Source: Prevotella sp. AGR2160 (lineage in GTDB: Bacteria > Bacteroidota > Bacteroidia > Bacteroidales > Bacteroidaceae). Taken from it: a stretch of 64,000 nt of DNA. Shown piece by piece: positions 22,580-31,604 of the stretch. Numbering within the stretch: the first letter of the stretch is position 1; each line of letters opens with the position of its first letter. Where the stretch lies: assembly GCF_000424185.1 (NCBI RefSeq), contig NZ_AUJK01000004.1, forward strand, positions 1-64,000, in the 5' to 3' direction. Under the pieces are notes generated by a model. It worked only from the letters and a program-made list of their open reading frames with translations. It was not told the DNA's origin and did no database searches. Made by a program: the position numbers and the translations under genes.

Positions 22580-24364
22580 ATGAACAACCTCAAAAAATAT
22601 TATCAAGACCAAAGTGCGGCATGGGGAGAAGAGATCCGTCGGTTGTCACGTCGCAACCACCTCTTCATCCTTTCGGAGATCAGCTGTGCCCTCTGCTTCC
22701 TCTTCTGTGCCATCCGCTGGGCTATGGTTCCCGCCGTCCATGCGTGGGCCTTCGGCGTATTTGCGCCCATTCTGCTCTGGGTGATCATCTCCCGCATCGA
22801 CCAGAACAACACGCGGAAGATCGACGAGCTGACGGCCTTGAAGAAAGCCAGTGATGCTGAGATCGGTTACTTGAAGGGCGATTTCAGTCCCTTTGATGCT
22901 GGTGAAGATTTTATCCATCCCCAACACGAATACAGTTTCGACCTTGACCTCTTCGGCAAGGACTCCCTCTTCCAACGGCTCTGCCGCTGCGTCACCACCG
23001 GTGGGCGGGAATTGCTTGCCCATGAGTTGGAACATCTCCATTGGAATGCGAAGCGCCCCGTGCTCATCCGTGAACTGGCCGGCAAGTCTGACTTTCTTCT
23101 CTCTTTTAAGGCCATGCGCTACCGCAAAGGCGGCGTTGTCGACAGCGATGCCGTCATGCGTGCTATCCGGCAGTTGAAAACGGTCAACGTACCTCTCCCC
23201 TACCGCGGCTTTCTCGGACTTCTCTTGGGCTGGCTACCACCGATCGGCTTCTGGACCGTGCTTCTTCTCTGCATTCTCGGCATGTCAACGGCGACAACCG
23301 TCATCTGGTGGGCCGTCATCCTGTTTTTCGTGGCCTTTGCCGTCTGCGGCAGGACGCTGGCGCCTATCACCGGCTCCACCTCTTCCCTCCTCATCCATCT
23401 GAAAGGATACCGACAGCTCGTAGGCCTCATCGGGGAAGAGACCTTTGAGAGTTCTTACGGACGAGAATTACAAGACGCCCTCACCGGTGCCGGTGACTCA
23501 TTCCGCCTCCTGGACCGTTTCATGCAGGGTCTCGACAGCCGAAGCAACCTCCTTGGGCTCTTCGTCATGGACGTTCTTTTCTTTCAGGATTTCTTCCTTG
23601 TACGCCGTTTCTACCGTTGGCAGCAGAAGACTTCCGGGAATCTTGACCAATGGGTCGAGCAGGTCAACCGCATGGATGCCCTCGTGAGTATGGCTACGCT
23701 GGCCTGCAACCACCCCGAAGCGACGACAGCTGAGATCATCGACGGAGAGGAAATCATCTATGAGGCCCGTGGTATCTATCATCCCTTCTTAGGGCTGAAA
23801 GCCGTACGCAATGACTTCATGATCAACGACCGCAACTACTACATCATCACGGGAGCCAACATGGCCGGCAAGAGTACGTTTCTCCGTACCATCGGCATCA
23901 ACTATGTGCTGGCCCTCTGCGGCATGCCCGTCTTCGCCGATCATTTGCGTGTGACGGTATTCCGGCTCTTCACGAGTATGCGCACGAGCGACGACCTCAC
24001 CCATGGCATCTCTTACTTCAATGCCGAACTGCTCCGTCTGCAACAGCTCATCCACTACTGTGACGCGGAGACAACACCGACACTGATCATCCTCGACGAG
24101 ATCCTCAAGGGTACGAACTCCCTCGATAAGCTCAACGGCTCACGACTCTTCCTCGAAGCCATGCGCCACCGCCCCGTAAGTGGCATCATTGCCACCCACG
24201 ACCTCGAACTCTCGAAGATGGAGCAGGCCTATCCTGAGCAGTTCCACAACTACTGTTTCGAGATCAAACTCGGTACCGACGTCACCTATACCTACCGTAT
24301 CACGCCCGGCGTCGCCCGCAACCAGAATGCCACATACCTCTTAAATAAAATATTGGAGGAATAA
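22580..24364 (+). CDS. Membrane-associated MutS-like ATPase
   Basis: This 594-residue protein lacks the mismatch-recognition domain of true MutS. It has hydrophobic segments near residues 30-75 and 210-255 (ILGMSTATTVIWWAVILFFV), a helical clamp-like middle and a C-terminal MutS ATPase: Walker A ITGANMAGKSTFLRTIGINY, then SYFNAELLRLQQLI, Walker B LIILDEILKGTNSLDKL and ATHDLELSKME. The ATPase is complete, so it is probably active. Membrane-anchored MutS homologues of this size are common in Bacteroidetes, with unproven function; a role in canonical mismatch repair is unlikely. It is coupled to the START-like gene. Confidence 0.85.
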   Translation: MNNLKKYYQDQSAAWGEEIRRLSRRNHLFILSEISCALCFLFCAIRWAMVPAVHAWAFGVFAPILLWVIISRIDQNNTRKIDELTALKKASDAEIGYLKGDFSPFDAGEDFIHPQHEYSFDLDLFGKDSLFQRLCRCVTTGGRELLAHELEHLHWNAKRPVLIRELAGKSDFLLSFKAMRYRKGGVVDSDAVMRAIRQLKTVNVPLPYRGFLGLLLGWLPPIGFWTVLLLCILGMSTATTVIWWAVILFFVAFAVCGRTLAPITGSTSSLLIHLKGYRQLVGLIGEETFESSYGRELQDALTGAGDSFRLLDRFMQGLDSRSNLLGLFVMDVLFFQDFFLVRRFYRWQQKTSGNLDQWVEQVNRMDALVSMATLACNHPEATTAEIIDGEEIIYEARGIYHPFLGLKAVRNDFMINDRNYYIITGANMAGKSTFLRTIGINYVLALCGMPVFADHLRVTVFRLFTSMRTSDDLTHGISYFNAELLRLQQLIHYCDAETTPTLIILDEILKGTNSLDKLNGSRLFLEAMRHRPVSGIIATHDLELSKMEQAYPEQFHNYCFEIKLGTDVTYTYRITPGVARNQNATYLLNKILEE

Positions 24365-24440
24365 AATTCTAAATGAAATATTAAATGAAAAAGTTTACAA
24401 TTAAAAAAATATAAAACACAGGAATTTATTGTCCAAAAAG

Positions 24441-24471
24441 TTGCAATGGGTCTTTTTTATGCCTATATTTG
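24441..24471 (+). promoter_or_regulatory. Promoter of a short transcript
   Basis: TTG (24441-24443), a 20-nt spacer and TATATTTG (24464-24471) form a good Bacteroidetes promoter. It fires into a non-coding stretch ending at a terminator 70 bp on, rather than into a gene. Confidence 0.55.
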
Positions 24472-24477
24472 CAATGT

Positions 24478-24541
24478 GTGTTTTTCATGGTATTAGATTT
24501 AAGGTTAACAATTTTGGGCCTACAGCGGTAGGCCTTTTTTT
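24478..24541 (+). ncRNA. Candidate small RNA (~64 nt) with its own promoter and terminator
   Basis: From the promoter at 24441-24471 to the T-run at 24535-24541 there is no ORF. The RNA would contain an AU-rich 5' part (with GGTATTAGATTTAAGGTTAA) and a strong hairpin GGCCTAC-AGCG-GTAGGCC (24517-24534) followed by seven T. Promoter, leader and terminator make a complete minimal sRNA unit between the MutS-like gene and the GH43 gene. It could also be a transcription attenuator for the GH43 gene, but that gene has its own promoter at 24581-24612. Confidence 0.5.
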
Positions 24542-24580
24542 ATGCATTTACGAAATACCGTGATGAATAAGCGGAAAAAA

Positions 24581-24612
24581 TTTGCTCAAACAAAAAGTTT
24601 TTTATATTTTTG
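24581..24612 (+). promoter_or_regulatory. GH43 gene promoter
   Basis: TTTG (24581-24584), 20 nt, TATTTTTG (24605-24612). The predicted start is near 24619, giving a leader of about 20 nt before the ATG at 24640. Confidence 0.6.
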
Positions 24613-24639
24613 CGGCATTAACAGTCTTTACGGCAATTT

Positions 24640-26217
24640 ATGAAGAAATACATTCTACTCATCTGTCTCCTGCTGACAGGTCTTTGCTGCCAAGCTCAAC
24701 AGACCTTCCGCAATCCGATCATCCCGGGATATCATCCTGACCCGAGCATCTGTCGTGTCGGCGATACCTTCTATCTCGCCAACAGCAGTTTCTGTTCCTT
24801 CCCCAGTGTCCCGCTCTCCGAGAGTAAGGATCTCATTCACTGGCGACAGACGGGCAACATCCTGACACGGGACAGTCAGTTGAATCTTAAGGGCGCCACG
24901 TCATGGACAGGTATTTATGCCCCTACTATACGTTACAATGACGGCACCTGGTACATGATCACCACCAATGTCGGCAACGGCGGCAACTTCATGGTCACGG
25001 CCACGAAGCCCGAAGGTCCCTGGAGCGACCCGATATGGCTGAAACAGCAGGGCATTGACCCGTCACTCTATTTCGAGGACGGGAAATGCTATATGTGCAG
25101 TAATCCCGGTGATGCCATCTGGCTCTGTGAGATTGACCCCAAAACCGGTCAGCAACTCACTGAGAGCAAGATGCTCTGGCGCGGCGACGGTGGCCGTTAT
25201 CCCGAAGGACCGCATATCTATAAGAAGGACGGCTATTACTATCTACTCATCTCCGAGGGCGGCACGGAACTGGCTCATCACCTCACCATCGCCCGCAGCA
25301 AGAACATCTACGGCCCCTACGAGAGTAACCCTCACAATCCGATACTGACCAACTGCAGTCGGTTGGGAGAAAGCAAGCAGATCCAAGGCACGGGACATGG
25401 CGATCTCGTCGAAGCCGCCGACGGCAGCTGGTGGGTCGTTTTCCTGGCTTACCGCAATTTCGGCGGCAGCTATCATCACCTCGGTCGTGAGACATACCTG
25501 GCTCCCGTGACATGGAGCGAGGACGGCTGGCCCGTGGTCAATAACGGGCAGCCCATTGATACGCTTATGACGGCCAAGCTATTACCTCAACAAGTTAGCA
25601 AAGAGACGATTCAGCAAGAGACAGAAGCTGACATATACGATCCTCAGCAAGGCACAACGACGATTGACTTCAAGCAAGGCGCTGTCGGTCCTTCTTTCGT
25701 TTATATTCAGAATCCCATTGCCGAGAACTACCGCTGGCACAACGGCCAGCTGACGCTCACGGCCCATGGCACAATCACGGAGAACAATCAGCCTACCTTC
25801 CTCGGATGCCGGCAGACGGCGGCGAAGATGACGACTACTGCCATCGTCTCTTCCGAAGGAGCCGAGGGCGGCCTCTGTCTCTATCAGATCAACGACGGCC
25901 ATTTCGACTTCGGTGTCACGAAATGTGCCGGCCGTTATATGCAGGTCAGTCTAAAATGTAAACTGAAAAGTATCGACTATACCGTCGCCACGGCTCTCGT
26001 CGCCGCCTCCCGCGTCCATCTGAAGATCGACAGTGACGGCAACAACTACACCTTTTATTATAGTAAGGATGGCAAGAGCTATCAAGAGCTCGGCAGCCTC
26101 GACTGCAGTCTCCTGAGCACGGAAGTTGCCGGAGGCTTCACGGGAGCTCTCGTCGGAATATATGCCACCGGAAAAGGGCAAGCCTCCTTCAGCGATTTTC
26201 AGTTTATCGGGAAATAA
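24640..26217 (+). CDS. Glycoside hydrolase family 43 (beta-xylosidase/alpha-L-arabinofuranosidase type)
   Basis: GH43 enzymes remove xylose or arabinose from hemicellulose. A signal peptide (MKKYILLICLLLTGLCCQAQ) sends it to the periplasm or surface. The five-bladed propeller starts with NPIIPGYHPDPSICRVGDTF, whose Asp is the general base, and continues LSESKDLIHWRQTG. The acid Glu is plausibly in RYPEGPHIYKKDGYY. The C-terminal ~200 residues form a beta-sandwich like that of GH43 xylosidases. The 525-residue length is normal. Next comes an MFS sugar transporter 39 bp on, so the pair probably releases and imports a monosaccharide. Xylosidase versus arabinofuranosidase cannot be settled by eye. 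Confidence 0.88.
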   Translation: MKKYILLICLLLTGLCCQAQQTFRNPIIPGYHPDPSICRVGDTFYLANSSFCSFPSVPLSESKDLIHWRQTGNILTRDSQLNLKGATSWTGIYAPTIRYNDGTWYMITTNVGNGGNFMVTATKPEGPWSDPIWLKQQGIDPSLYFEDGKCYMCSNPGDAIWLCEIDPKTGQQLTESKMLWRGDGGRYPEGPHIYKKDGYYYLLISEGGTELAHHLTIARSKNIYGPYESNPHNPILTNCSRLGESKQIQGTGHGDLVEAADGSWWVVFLAYRNFGGSYHHLGRETYLAPVTWSEDGWPVVNNGQPIDTLMTAKLLPQQVSKETIQQETEADIYDPQQGTTTIDFKQGAVGPSFVYIQNPIAENYRWHNGQLTLTAHGTITENNQPTFLGCRQTAAKMTTTAIVSSEGAEGGLCLYQINDGHFDFGVTKCAGRYMQVSLKCKLKSIDYTVATALVAASRVHLKIDSDGNNYTFYYSKDGKSYQELGSLDCSLLSTEVAGGFTGALVGIYATGKGQASFSDFQFIGK

Positions 26218-26256
26218 TATAGCCCACCATCCTATTCGACAGAAAAAACGAAACTT

Positions 26257-27489
26257 ATGTCAACAGCAAAGAAAGCGCAACTCACCGACCATAAATACCG
26301 GGTACCCTTCGTGCTCATCACCAGTCTTTTCTTCCTCTGGGGCTTCGCGCGCGCCATCCTCGACGTGCTGAACAAGCATTTCCAGAATGCACTGGCCATC
26401 AGCATCACCCGTTCGGCATGGATACAGATTACCACCTATTTCGGCTATTTCCTCATGGCCATCCCCGCCGGATTCTTCATCAACCGATTCGGCTACCGCC
26501 GTGGCGTTGTCTGTGGCCTCCTGCTTTTCGCCACGGGCGCCCTACTTATCATCCCCGGCACGATGACGGGGTCCTTCACGGCATTTCTCGGTTGTCTGTT
26601 TATCATTGGTGTAGGTCTCGTCTTCCTGGAGACGTCCGCCAATCCTTATGTCACGCAACTCGGACCTACAGAGACGGCCACGAGCCGCTTGAACTTCAGT
26701 CAGAGTTTCAACGGCCTTGGTGGTATCTTTGCCACCCTCGCCATCGGACAGTTTCTCTTCAGCAACAACGACAAGGGTGGCAATATCGCCATTCCCTATG
26801 CCATCCTAGGCATTATCGTACTCGTCATCGCACTCATCTTCTCACGCGTGGAACTGCCGGAGATCCAATATAAGACCACAGCAGAAGACCGTATGTCGGG
26901 CACGAAGATCATGAAACTCTTCAAGCATCATCACGCCTTCGTCTTCGGCCTCCTGGCCCTGCTGGCCTACGAGGTGGCAGAGATCTCCATCAATACCTAT
27001 TTTATCAACTTCGTCACGGGCATGCACTGGATGACCGACCGCACGGCGTCACTCGTGCTGAGTTGTGCCCTCGCCTTCTTCATGATCGGCCGTTTCCTCG
27101 GCTCGTGGGTCATGAGCCGCCATCGTCCGGAGGCTGTACTCTTCGCCTGTGCCACGGGCAGCGTATGCTGCATCGGCATGGTCCTGTGCAATATCGGCGA
27201 GCTGTCACTTATCGGCCTGCTCGGCAACTATTTCTTTGAGGCCATCATGTTCCCCACGATCTTCTCCCTCTCCCTCCGCGGACTCGGCAACTTGACGAAG
27301 AGTGCCAGTTCACTGCTGATGATGACACCGATCGGCGGCTGTGGCTTCCTCCTCATGGGCCTCCTCGCCGACCGCACACACCTCGTCCTACCCTTCCTCA
27401 TTCCCTTCACGGCCCTGCTGGTCGTCTTCAGCTATGCGTATTTTGTAAGACACAGTTGGCAAAAGGAAAAACAGACCAACGGAATTTAA
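26257..27489 (+). CDS. Sugar MFS transporter, FucP-like family
   Basis: The 410-residue protein has about 12 membrane helices. It starts YRVPFVLITSLFFLWGFARA, then LNKHFQNALAISITRSAWIQ, and has ETSANPYVTQLGP, a signature of the fucose/glucose/galactose proton-symporter (FucP/GluP) group. It probably imports a monosaccharide across the inner membrane. It lies 39 bp after the GH43 gene without a promoter between, so its substrate is likely the enzyme's product (xylose or arabinose); this is inference from position. Confidence 0.85.
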   Translation: MSTAKKAQLTDHKYRVPFVLITSLFFLWGFARAILDVLNKHFQNALAISITRSAWIQITTYFGYFLMAIPAGFFINRFGYRRGVVCGLLLFATGALLIIPGTMTGSFTAFLGCLFIIGVGLVFLETSANPYVTQLGPTETATSRLNFSQSFNGLGGIFATLAIGQFLFSNNDKGGNIAIPYAILGIIVLVIALIFSRVELPEIQYKTTAEDRMSGTKIMKLFKHHHAFVFGLLALLAYEVAEISINTYFINFVTGMHWMTDRTASLVLSCALAFFMIGRFLGSWVMSRHRPEAVLFACATGSVCCIGMVLCNIGELSLIGLLGNYFFEAIMFPTIFSLSLRGLGNLTKSASSLLMMTPIGGCGFLLMGLLADRTHLVLPFLIPFTALLVVFSYAYFVRHSWQKEKQTNGI

Positions 27490-27538
27490 GGATATTAAGA
27501 AAATTATGTTTCTGTAACAATAAAATTGGCCGCGATTC

Positions 27539-27569
27539 TTTGGTTTTTCCAAAGAAAATATTAAATTTG
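27539..27569 (+). promoter_or_regulatory. Aldolase gene promoter
   Basis: TTTG (27539-27542), 19 nt, TAAATTTG (27562-27569). The leader of about 64 nt contains no obvious attenuator. Confidence 0.65.
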
Positions 27570-27639
27570 CAATCGGTTTCCGAAAAGGGAATCTGTTTCA
27601 GTAGTAGGATACTATTCATTTTTTAAAGATCATAGCATT

Positions 27640-28650
27640 ATGGTAAATTACAAAGATCTCGGTCTCGTCAATACACGCGAGATGTTCAAGAGAGCAGTCA
27701 GTGGCGGTTACGCTATTCCCGCATTCAACTTCAACAACCTCGAGCAGCTGCAGGCTATCATCACAGCCTCTGCTACGCTGAAGTCTCCTGTTATCCTGCA
27801 GGTCTCCAAGGGTGCCCGTAACTATGCTAACCCGATCCTCCTCCGCTACATGGCAGAGGGTGCTGTAGAGTACGCTAAGTCTCTGGGATGCAACCATCCT
27901 GAGATCGTTCTCCACCTGGATCACGGTGATACCTTCGAGCTCGTCAAGAGCTGTGTCGATATGGGCTTCTCTTCTGTCATGATCGACGGTTCCAGCAAGC
28001 CTTACGAGGAGAACATCGAGCTGACCCGCAAGTGCGTTGAGTACGCTCATCAGTATGATGTTACTGTTGAGGCAGAGCTGGGTGTCCTCGCTGGTGTTGA
28101 GGATGAGGTTTCTTCCGAGGAGTCTCACTATACAAAGCCTGAGGAAGTCATCGACTTCAGCAAGCGTTCTGGCTGCGATAGCCTCGCTATCTCCATCGGT
28201 ACTTCTCACGGTGCTTACAAATTCAAGCCCGAGCAGTGCACACGTGACCCGAAGACTGGTCGTCTGATTCCTCCTCCTTTGGCTTTCGACGTGCTGCATG
28301 AGATCGAGAAGAAGCTCCCTGGCTTCCCCATCGTTCTCCACGGCTCTTCTTCTGTTCCCCAGAAGTATGTCGATATCATCAACCAGTATGGTGGCAAGCT
28401 GCCTGACGCTGTCGGTATCCCCGAGGAGCAGCTCCGTGAGGCTGCCAAGAGCGCTGTCTGCAAGATCAACATCGACTCTGACTCCCGTCTGGCTTACACC
28501 GCAGGTGTCCGTGAGACGCTGGCTAACCATCCTGAGTATTTCGATCCTCGTCAGTATGGCAAGGTGGCACGTGCTTACATGACAGAGATGTACGAGCACA
28601 AGATCACCGACGTTCTCGGTTCTGACAACAAGCTCGCTAACCTCGACTAA
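27640..28650 (+). CDS. fba: Class II fructose-1,6-bisphosphate aldolase
   Basis: This zinc enzyme cleaves fructose-1,6-bisphosphate to DHAP and glyceraldehyde-3-phosphate in glycolysis and reverses it in gluconeogenesis. Motifs of the class are intact: YAIPAFNFNNLEQLQAI; zinc site VLHLDHGDTFELVKSCVDMG; VEAELGVLAGVEDE; SIGTSHGAYKF; FPIVLHGSSSVP; and KINIDSDSRLAYTAG, the substrate phosphate loop. At 336 residues it is complete. It is monocistronic: a strong promoter lies 70 bp upstream and a terminator follows within 30 bp. Codon choice is visibly more uniform than in neighbours, as expected of a highly expressed gene. Confidence 0.95.
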   Translation: MVNYKDLGLVNTREMFKRAVSGGYAIPAFNFNNLEQLQAIITASATLKSPVILQVSKGARNYANPILLRYMAEGAVEYAKSLGCNHPEIVLHLDHGDTFELVKSCVDMGFSSVMIDGSSKPYEENIELTRKCVEYAHQYDVTVEAELGVLAGVEDEVSSEESHYTKPEEVIDFSKRSGCDSLAISIGTSHGAYKFKPEQCTRDPKTGRLIPPPLAFDVLHEIEKKLPGFPIVLHGSSSVPQKYVDIINQYGGKLPDAVGIPEEQLREAAKSAVCKINIDSDSRLAYTAGVRETLANHPEYFDPRQYGKVARAYMTEMYEHKITDVLGSDNKLANLD

Positions 28651-28675
28651 TCTCGAGATTACCAGTCAAAATATA

Positions 28676-28708
28676 AGCGGATGTCCAAATGGGCATCCGC
28701 TTTTTTTT
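28676..28708 (+). terminator. Terminator of the aldolase gene
   Basis: AGCGGATG and CATCCGCT pair around a short loop and run into eight T, 26 bp after the stop codon. Confidence 0.85.
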
Positions 28709-28730
28709 GTAGGTGGCGGCCACCTACAAA
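28706..28730. repeat. GC-rich perfect palindrome between convergent genes
   Basis: Twelve-base arms beginning TTTGTAGGTGGC are exactly complementary around one central G. It overlaps the T-run of the aldolase terminator and abuts the end of the convergent nnr gene, so it can also terminate the leftward transcript. It resembles the GC-rich repeats at 41576 and 62857. Confidence 0.7.
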
Positions 28731-28734
28731 CGGA

Positions 28735-30249
28735 TCATTCCTGCAATCTCAAGAAAGCCTTGGGGAGATAGTTAATGATATCCCCTGCCGTGAGGCTCTC
28801 CTTACCGAGATCTTTCACGGCGAGGTCTCCGGCAAGGCCATGGAGATACATGCCCAGTCGGCAGGCATCGGCCTGACTATAGCCACGGGCGAGAAGGCCG
28901 GCAATGATTCCTGTCAGCACATCACCACTACCCGCTGTCGCCATACCGCTATTACCCGTTGGGTTAAATTCCACATGACCATTGGGCAGGCACAACGCGC
29001 TGTAATGGCCTTTCAAAATAATATAGGCCTGACGCTGCTCCGCTATCTGCTGCGCTTTATGCAGCCGGTCATAAGAACCGTTACAAGCGATACTGACGAG
29101 TCGGTCAAACTCTTTCGGATGCGGTGTGAGGATCATGCCCTGCGGCAGTTGCTCAATCCATGCCCGGTGATTCGCCAGGATATTGATAGCATCGGCATCG
29201 ATGACAACGGGACAGGTGGCACGGCGTACCTGCGCAATCATGGCAATAGCCGTATTCTCCTGCATTCCCAATCCCGGCCCTATGGCCATGGCACTATAGG
29301 GTGATGTCTCTACCGGTTCAGAGAATGCCGTCTCTTCCTTATCCATCTGCAGGACAGCCTCCGGGACAGCGATCTGCATAATCTCGTAGTTACGCCGTGG
29401 CGTATGAGCCGTCACCTTTCCCACTCCCGCACGCAGACAGGCACGGGAGGCGAGGATGGCAGCCCCCGACATGCCGTAACTGCCGGCTACGAGGAGAGCA
29501 TGTCCCATATTTCCCTTGTGGGCAAAATCACTACGCGGCATGAGCTTACGGCGCAACTGACTATCCTCGAGGACCTGATAGACAGAGTCCGTCTTCTCCA
29601 CGAATTCCGGCGAGAGCATGATATCAAGAACTTTCACGCGCCCGAGATACTGCTGGTTCTCAGAGAAGAACATCGAGAGTTTTTTCTGCTGCAACGTCAA
29701 CGTAAGGTCTGCCCGAAGGATGTTCTGACGGATATTATACGTATTATCCTCCCCCATTAGTCCCGACGGCATATCGATACTGACAACCTGTGCGTCACTC
29801 TGGTTGATATATTTCACCATTGCCGCGAAGCCACCGGCCAACGGCTTGTTGAGTCCACTGCCGAAGAGACCGTCGATGACGAGCGTACCAGCATTCAGTT
29901 CTGGCGGATCAAAATCGAGCTTAACCTCCGTAAACTTCACCTTCTTCTGATCGAGGAGCCGCTGGCGGTTGCCGGCACAATCCTCGGAGAGGTGATCGTG
30001 GATATTAAAGAGGTACACACTAACGTGGTAGCCGTCATCGGCAAGGAGGCGGCTGACGGCGAGGGCATCGCCACCATTATTCCCCGGACCGGCAAAGACA
30101 ACAACAGGAGTATTGGCGCTCCATTCGTCCTCGATAGCGCGCTTGATAGCCTTGGCCGCACGCTCCATCAGATCAATGGAGGAGATAGGCTCATGCTCTA
30201 TGGTATATTTGTCATGCTCATGGATCTGAGCGTTCGTAAAAATCTTCAT
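28735..30249 (-). CDS. nnr: Bifunctional NAD(P)H-hydrate epimerase / ADP-dependent dehydratase
   Basis: This enzyme repairs hydrated NAD(P)H. The N-terminal YjeF domain (~1-215) epimerises NAD(P)HX: FAGPGNNGGDALAVSRLLAD, then IDGLFGSGLNKPLAGG and SIDMPSGLMGE. The C-terminal ribokinase-like domain (~230-500) dehydrates the S form using ADP: HKGNMGHALLVAGSYGMSGA, ILTPHPKEFDRL, and the catalytic NSGMATAGSGDVLTGIIAGL. Start at 30249 (MKIFTNAQIHEHDKY) is chosen over one three codons upstream because it matches the family N-terminus. At 504 residues it is full length. It lies convergent to the aldolase gene and divergent from hpt. Confidence 0.92.
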   Translation of the reverse strand: MKIFTNAQIHEHDKYTIEHEPISSIDLMERAAKAIKRAIEDEWSANTPVVVFAGPGNNGGDALAVSRLLADDGYHVSVYLFNIHDHLSEDCAGNRQRLLDQKKVKFTEVKLDFDPPELNAGTLVIDGLFGSGLNKPLAGGFAAMVKYINQSDAQVVSIDMPSGLMGEDNTYNIRQNILRADLTLTLQQKKLSMFFSENQQYLGRVKVLDIMLSPEFVEKTDSVYQVLEDSQLRRKLMPRSDFAHKGNMGHALLVAGSYGMSGAAILASRACLRAGVGKVTAHTPRRNYEIMQIAVPEAVLQMDKEETAFSEPVETSPYSAMAIGPGLGMQENTAIAMIAQVRRATCPVVIDADAINILANHRAWIEQLPQGMILTPHPKEFDRLVSIACNGSYDRLHKAQQIAEQRQAYIILKGHYSALCLPNGHVEFNPTGNSGMATAGSGDVLTGIIAGLLARGYSQADACRLGMYLHGLAGDLAVKDLGKESLTAGDIINYLPKAFLRLQE

Positions 30250-30307
30250 ACGATGCAAAATTAATAAATTTACTTCATTCCATGACCTTTATTCGGGAGA
30301 TTTTTAG

Positions 30308-30315
30308 TAATTTTG
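30308..30315 (+). promoter_or_regulatory. hpt -7 box
   Basis: TAATTTTG at 30308-30315 predicts transcription start near 30322. That rules out the ATG at 30313 and supports the ATG at 30361. The -33 box is weak. Confidence 0.5.
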
Positions 30316-30360
30316 CAACAAAATATTTTTCAAGCATCATTTCAACGCTTTTTTCAAGCT

Positions 30361-30900
30361 ATGGACAAGGTAAAAATTAAGGACAAAACCTTCAAAACAT
30401 TCATCCCGGAATCAGAGATTCTGAAACGTGTAGAAGTAGTAGCCAACAAGATCAATACGGATTTTGCCGGGAGAAATCCCCTGTTGTTGGCCGTTCTCAA
30501 CGGCTCCTTTATCTTCGCTGCCGACCTGATGCGCTATCTCACCATCCCCTGTGAGATTTCCTTCGTCAAGCTCGCCTCCTATGAGGGTACCAGTTCTACC
30601 GGAAAGATCAAAACCATGATCGGTCTGAACAATGATATCGCGGGCCGTCCCGTCATCATCGTCGAGGATATCGTCGACACGGGCAATACGATGAAGATGA
30701 TGCTTAACCAACTCGGCACCCATAACCCCGAATCCATCCATATCTGTTCTCTCCTCGTCAAGCCCGGAAAGCTGCAGGTCCCCTTGAACATCGAATATGC
30801 CGCCATGGAAATCCCCAATGACTTCATCGTCGGCTATGGCCTCGACTACGACCAGCAAGGCCGCAACCTACGGGATATCTACGTGCTGGACGAGGAATAA
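30361..30900 (+). CDS. hpt: Hypoxanthine phosphoribosyltransferase
   Basis: The enzyme salvages hypoxanthine (and usually guanine) to nucleotides with PRPP. The 179-residue protein has the PRPP-binding loop VIIVEDIVDTGNTMKMMLNQ, the early LLLAVLNGSFIFAADLMRYL segment with the flexible-loop region SYEGTSSTGKIK after it, and GYGLDYDQQGRNLRDIYVL near the end. The upstream ATG at 30313 would lie within the promoter, so the start at 30361 (MDKVKIKDKTFKTF) is used. It is followed by adk after 41 bp; the two nucleotide genes may be cotranscribed. Confidence 0.93.
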   Translation: MDKVKIKDKTFKTFIPESEILKRVEVVANKINTDFAGRNPLLLAVLNGSFIFAADLMRYLTIPCEISFVKLASYEGTSSTGKIKTMIGLNNDIAGRPVIIVEDIVDTGNTMKMMLNQLGTHNPESIHICSLLVKPGKLQVPLNIEYAAMEIPNDFIVGYGLDYDQQGRNLRDIYVLDEE

Positions 30901-30941
30901 AATAGAATTCTATTGTGAGCTATCAACTCTTATAAAATAAA

Positions 30942-31514
30942 ATGAAGAATATTGTAATTTTCGGCGCTCCCGGTGCAGGTAAAGGCACACAGAGCGACAA
31001 GATGATTGAGAAGTACGGCTTCGGACATATCTCCACCGGTGACGTGCTCCGCAATGAGATCAAGAATGGTACAGAACTCGGCAAGACCGCCAAGGCTTAT
31101 ATTGACAAAGGACAGCTGATCCCCGATGATCTCATGGTCAATATCCTGGCCAGTGTCTACGACACCTTCGGCAAGGATCATAAGGGTGTCATCTTCGACG
31201 GTTTCCCCCGCACCATCCCGCAGGCAGAGGCTCTGAAGAAGATGCTCGCTGAGCGCGGCCATAAAGTGGCAGCCATGATTGAGCTCGCCGTTCCTGAGGA
31301 CGAACTGATGAAGCGCCTCATCGAGCGCGGTAAGATCAGTGGCCGTAGTGATGACAACGAGGAGACCATTAAGAAGCGCCTCAATGTCTACCACACACAG
31401 ACGGCTCCCCTCATCGACTGGTATGAGAAAGAGGGCATCCACCATCACGTGGAGGGCCTCGGCACGGTCGACGAGATCTTCGCTCGTATCTGCAAGGTTA
31501 TCGACAACCTGTAA
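30942..31514 (+). CDS. adk: Adenylate kinase
   Basis: Adenylate kinase converts ATP and AMP to two ADP. The P-loop is FGAPGAGKGTQSDKM; the AMP-binding segment is STGDVLRNEIKNGTELGK; FDGFPRTIPQAEALKKML is the second signature. The LID is short (ERGKISGRSDDNEETIKKRL), so this is the short-type enzyme without a zinc finger, and 190 residues is right for it. Start ATG at 30942 gives the canonical MKNIVIFGAPG. Confidence 0.96.
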   Translation: MKNIVIFGAPGAGKGTQSDKMIEKYGFGHISTGDVLRNEIKNGTELGKTAKAYIDKGQLIPDDLMVNILASVYDTFGKDHKGVIFDGFPRTIPQAEALKKMLAERGHKVAAMIELAVPEDELMKRLIERGKISGRSDDNEETIKKRLNVYHTQTAPLIDWYEKEGIHHHVEGLGTVDEIFARICKVIDNL

Positions 31515-31604
31515 ATTCATTGAACATGATTGTCATGTCCCATTATTGCGGAACATGGCAATCATGTCCTTACATTTAAAAAACATCCCAAACAAATTAT
31601 ATTT

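Noticed and set aside
27616-28599. Long antisense frame opposite the aldolase gene
   Set aside because: The opposite strand encodes a complete class II aldolase with all motifs; the antisense frame is a codon-bias shadow.
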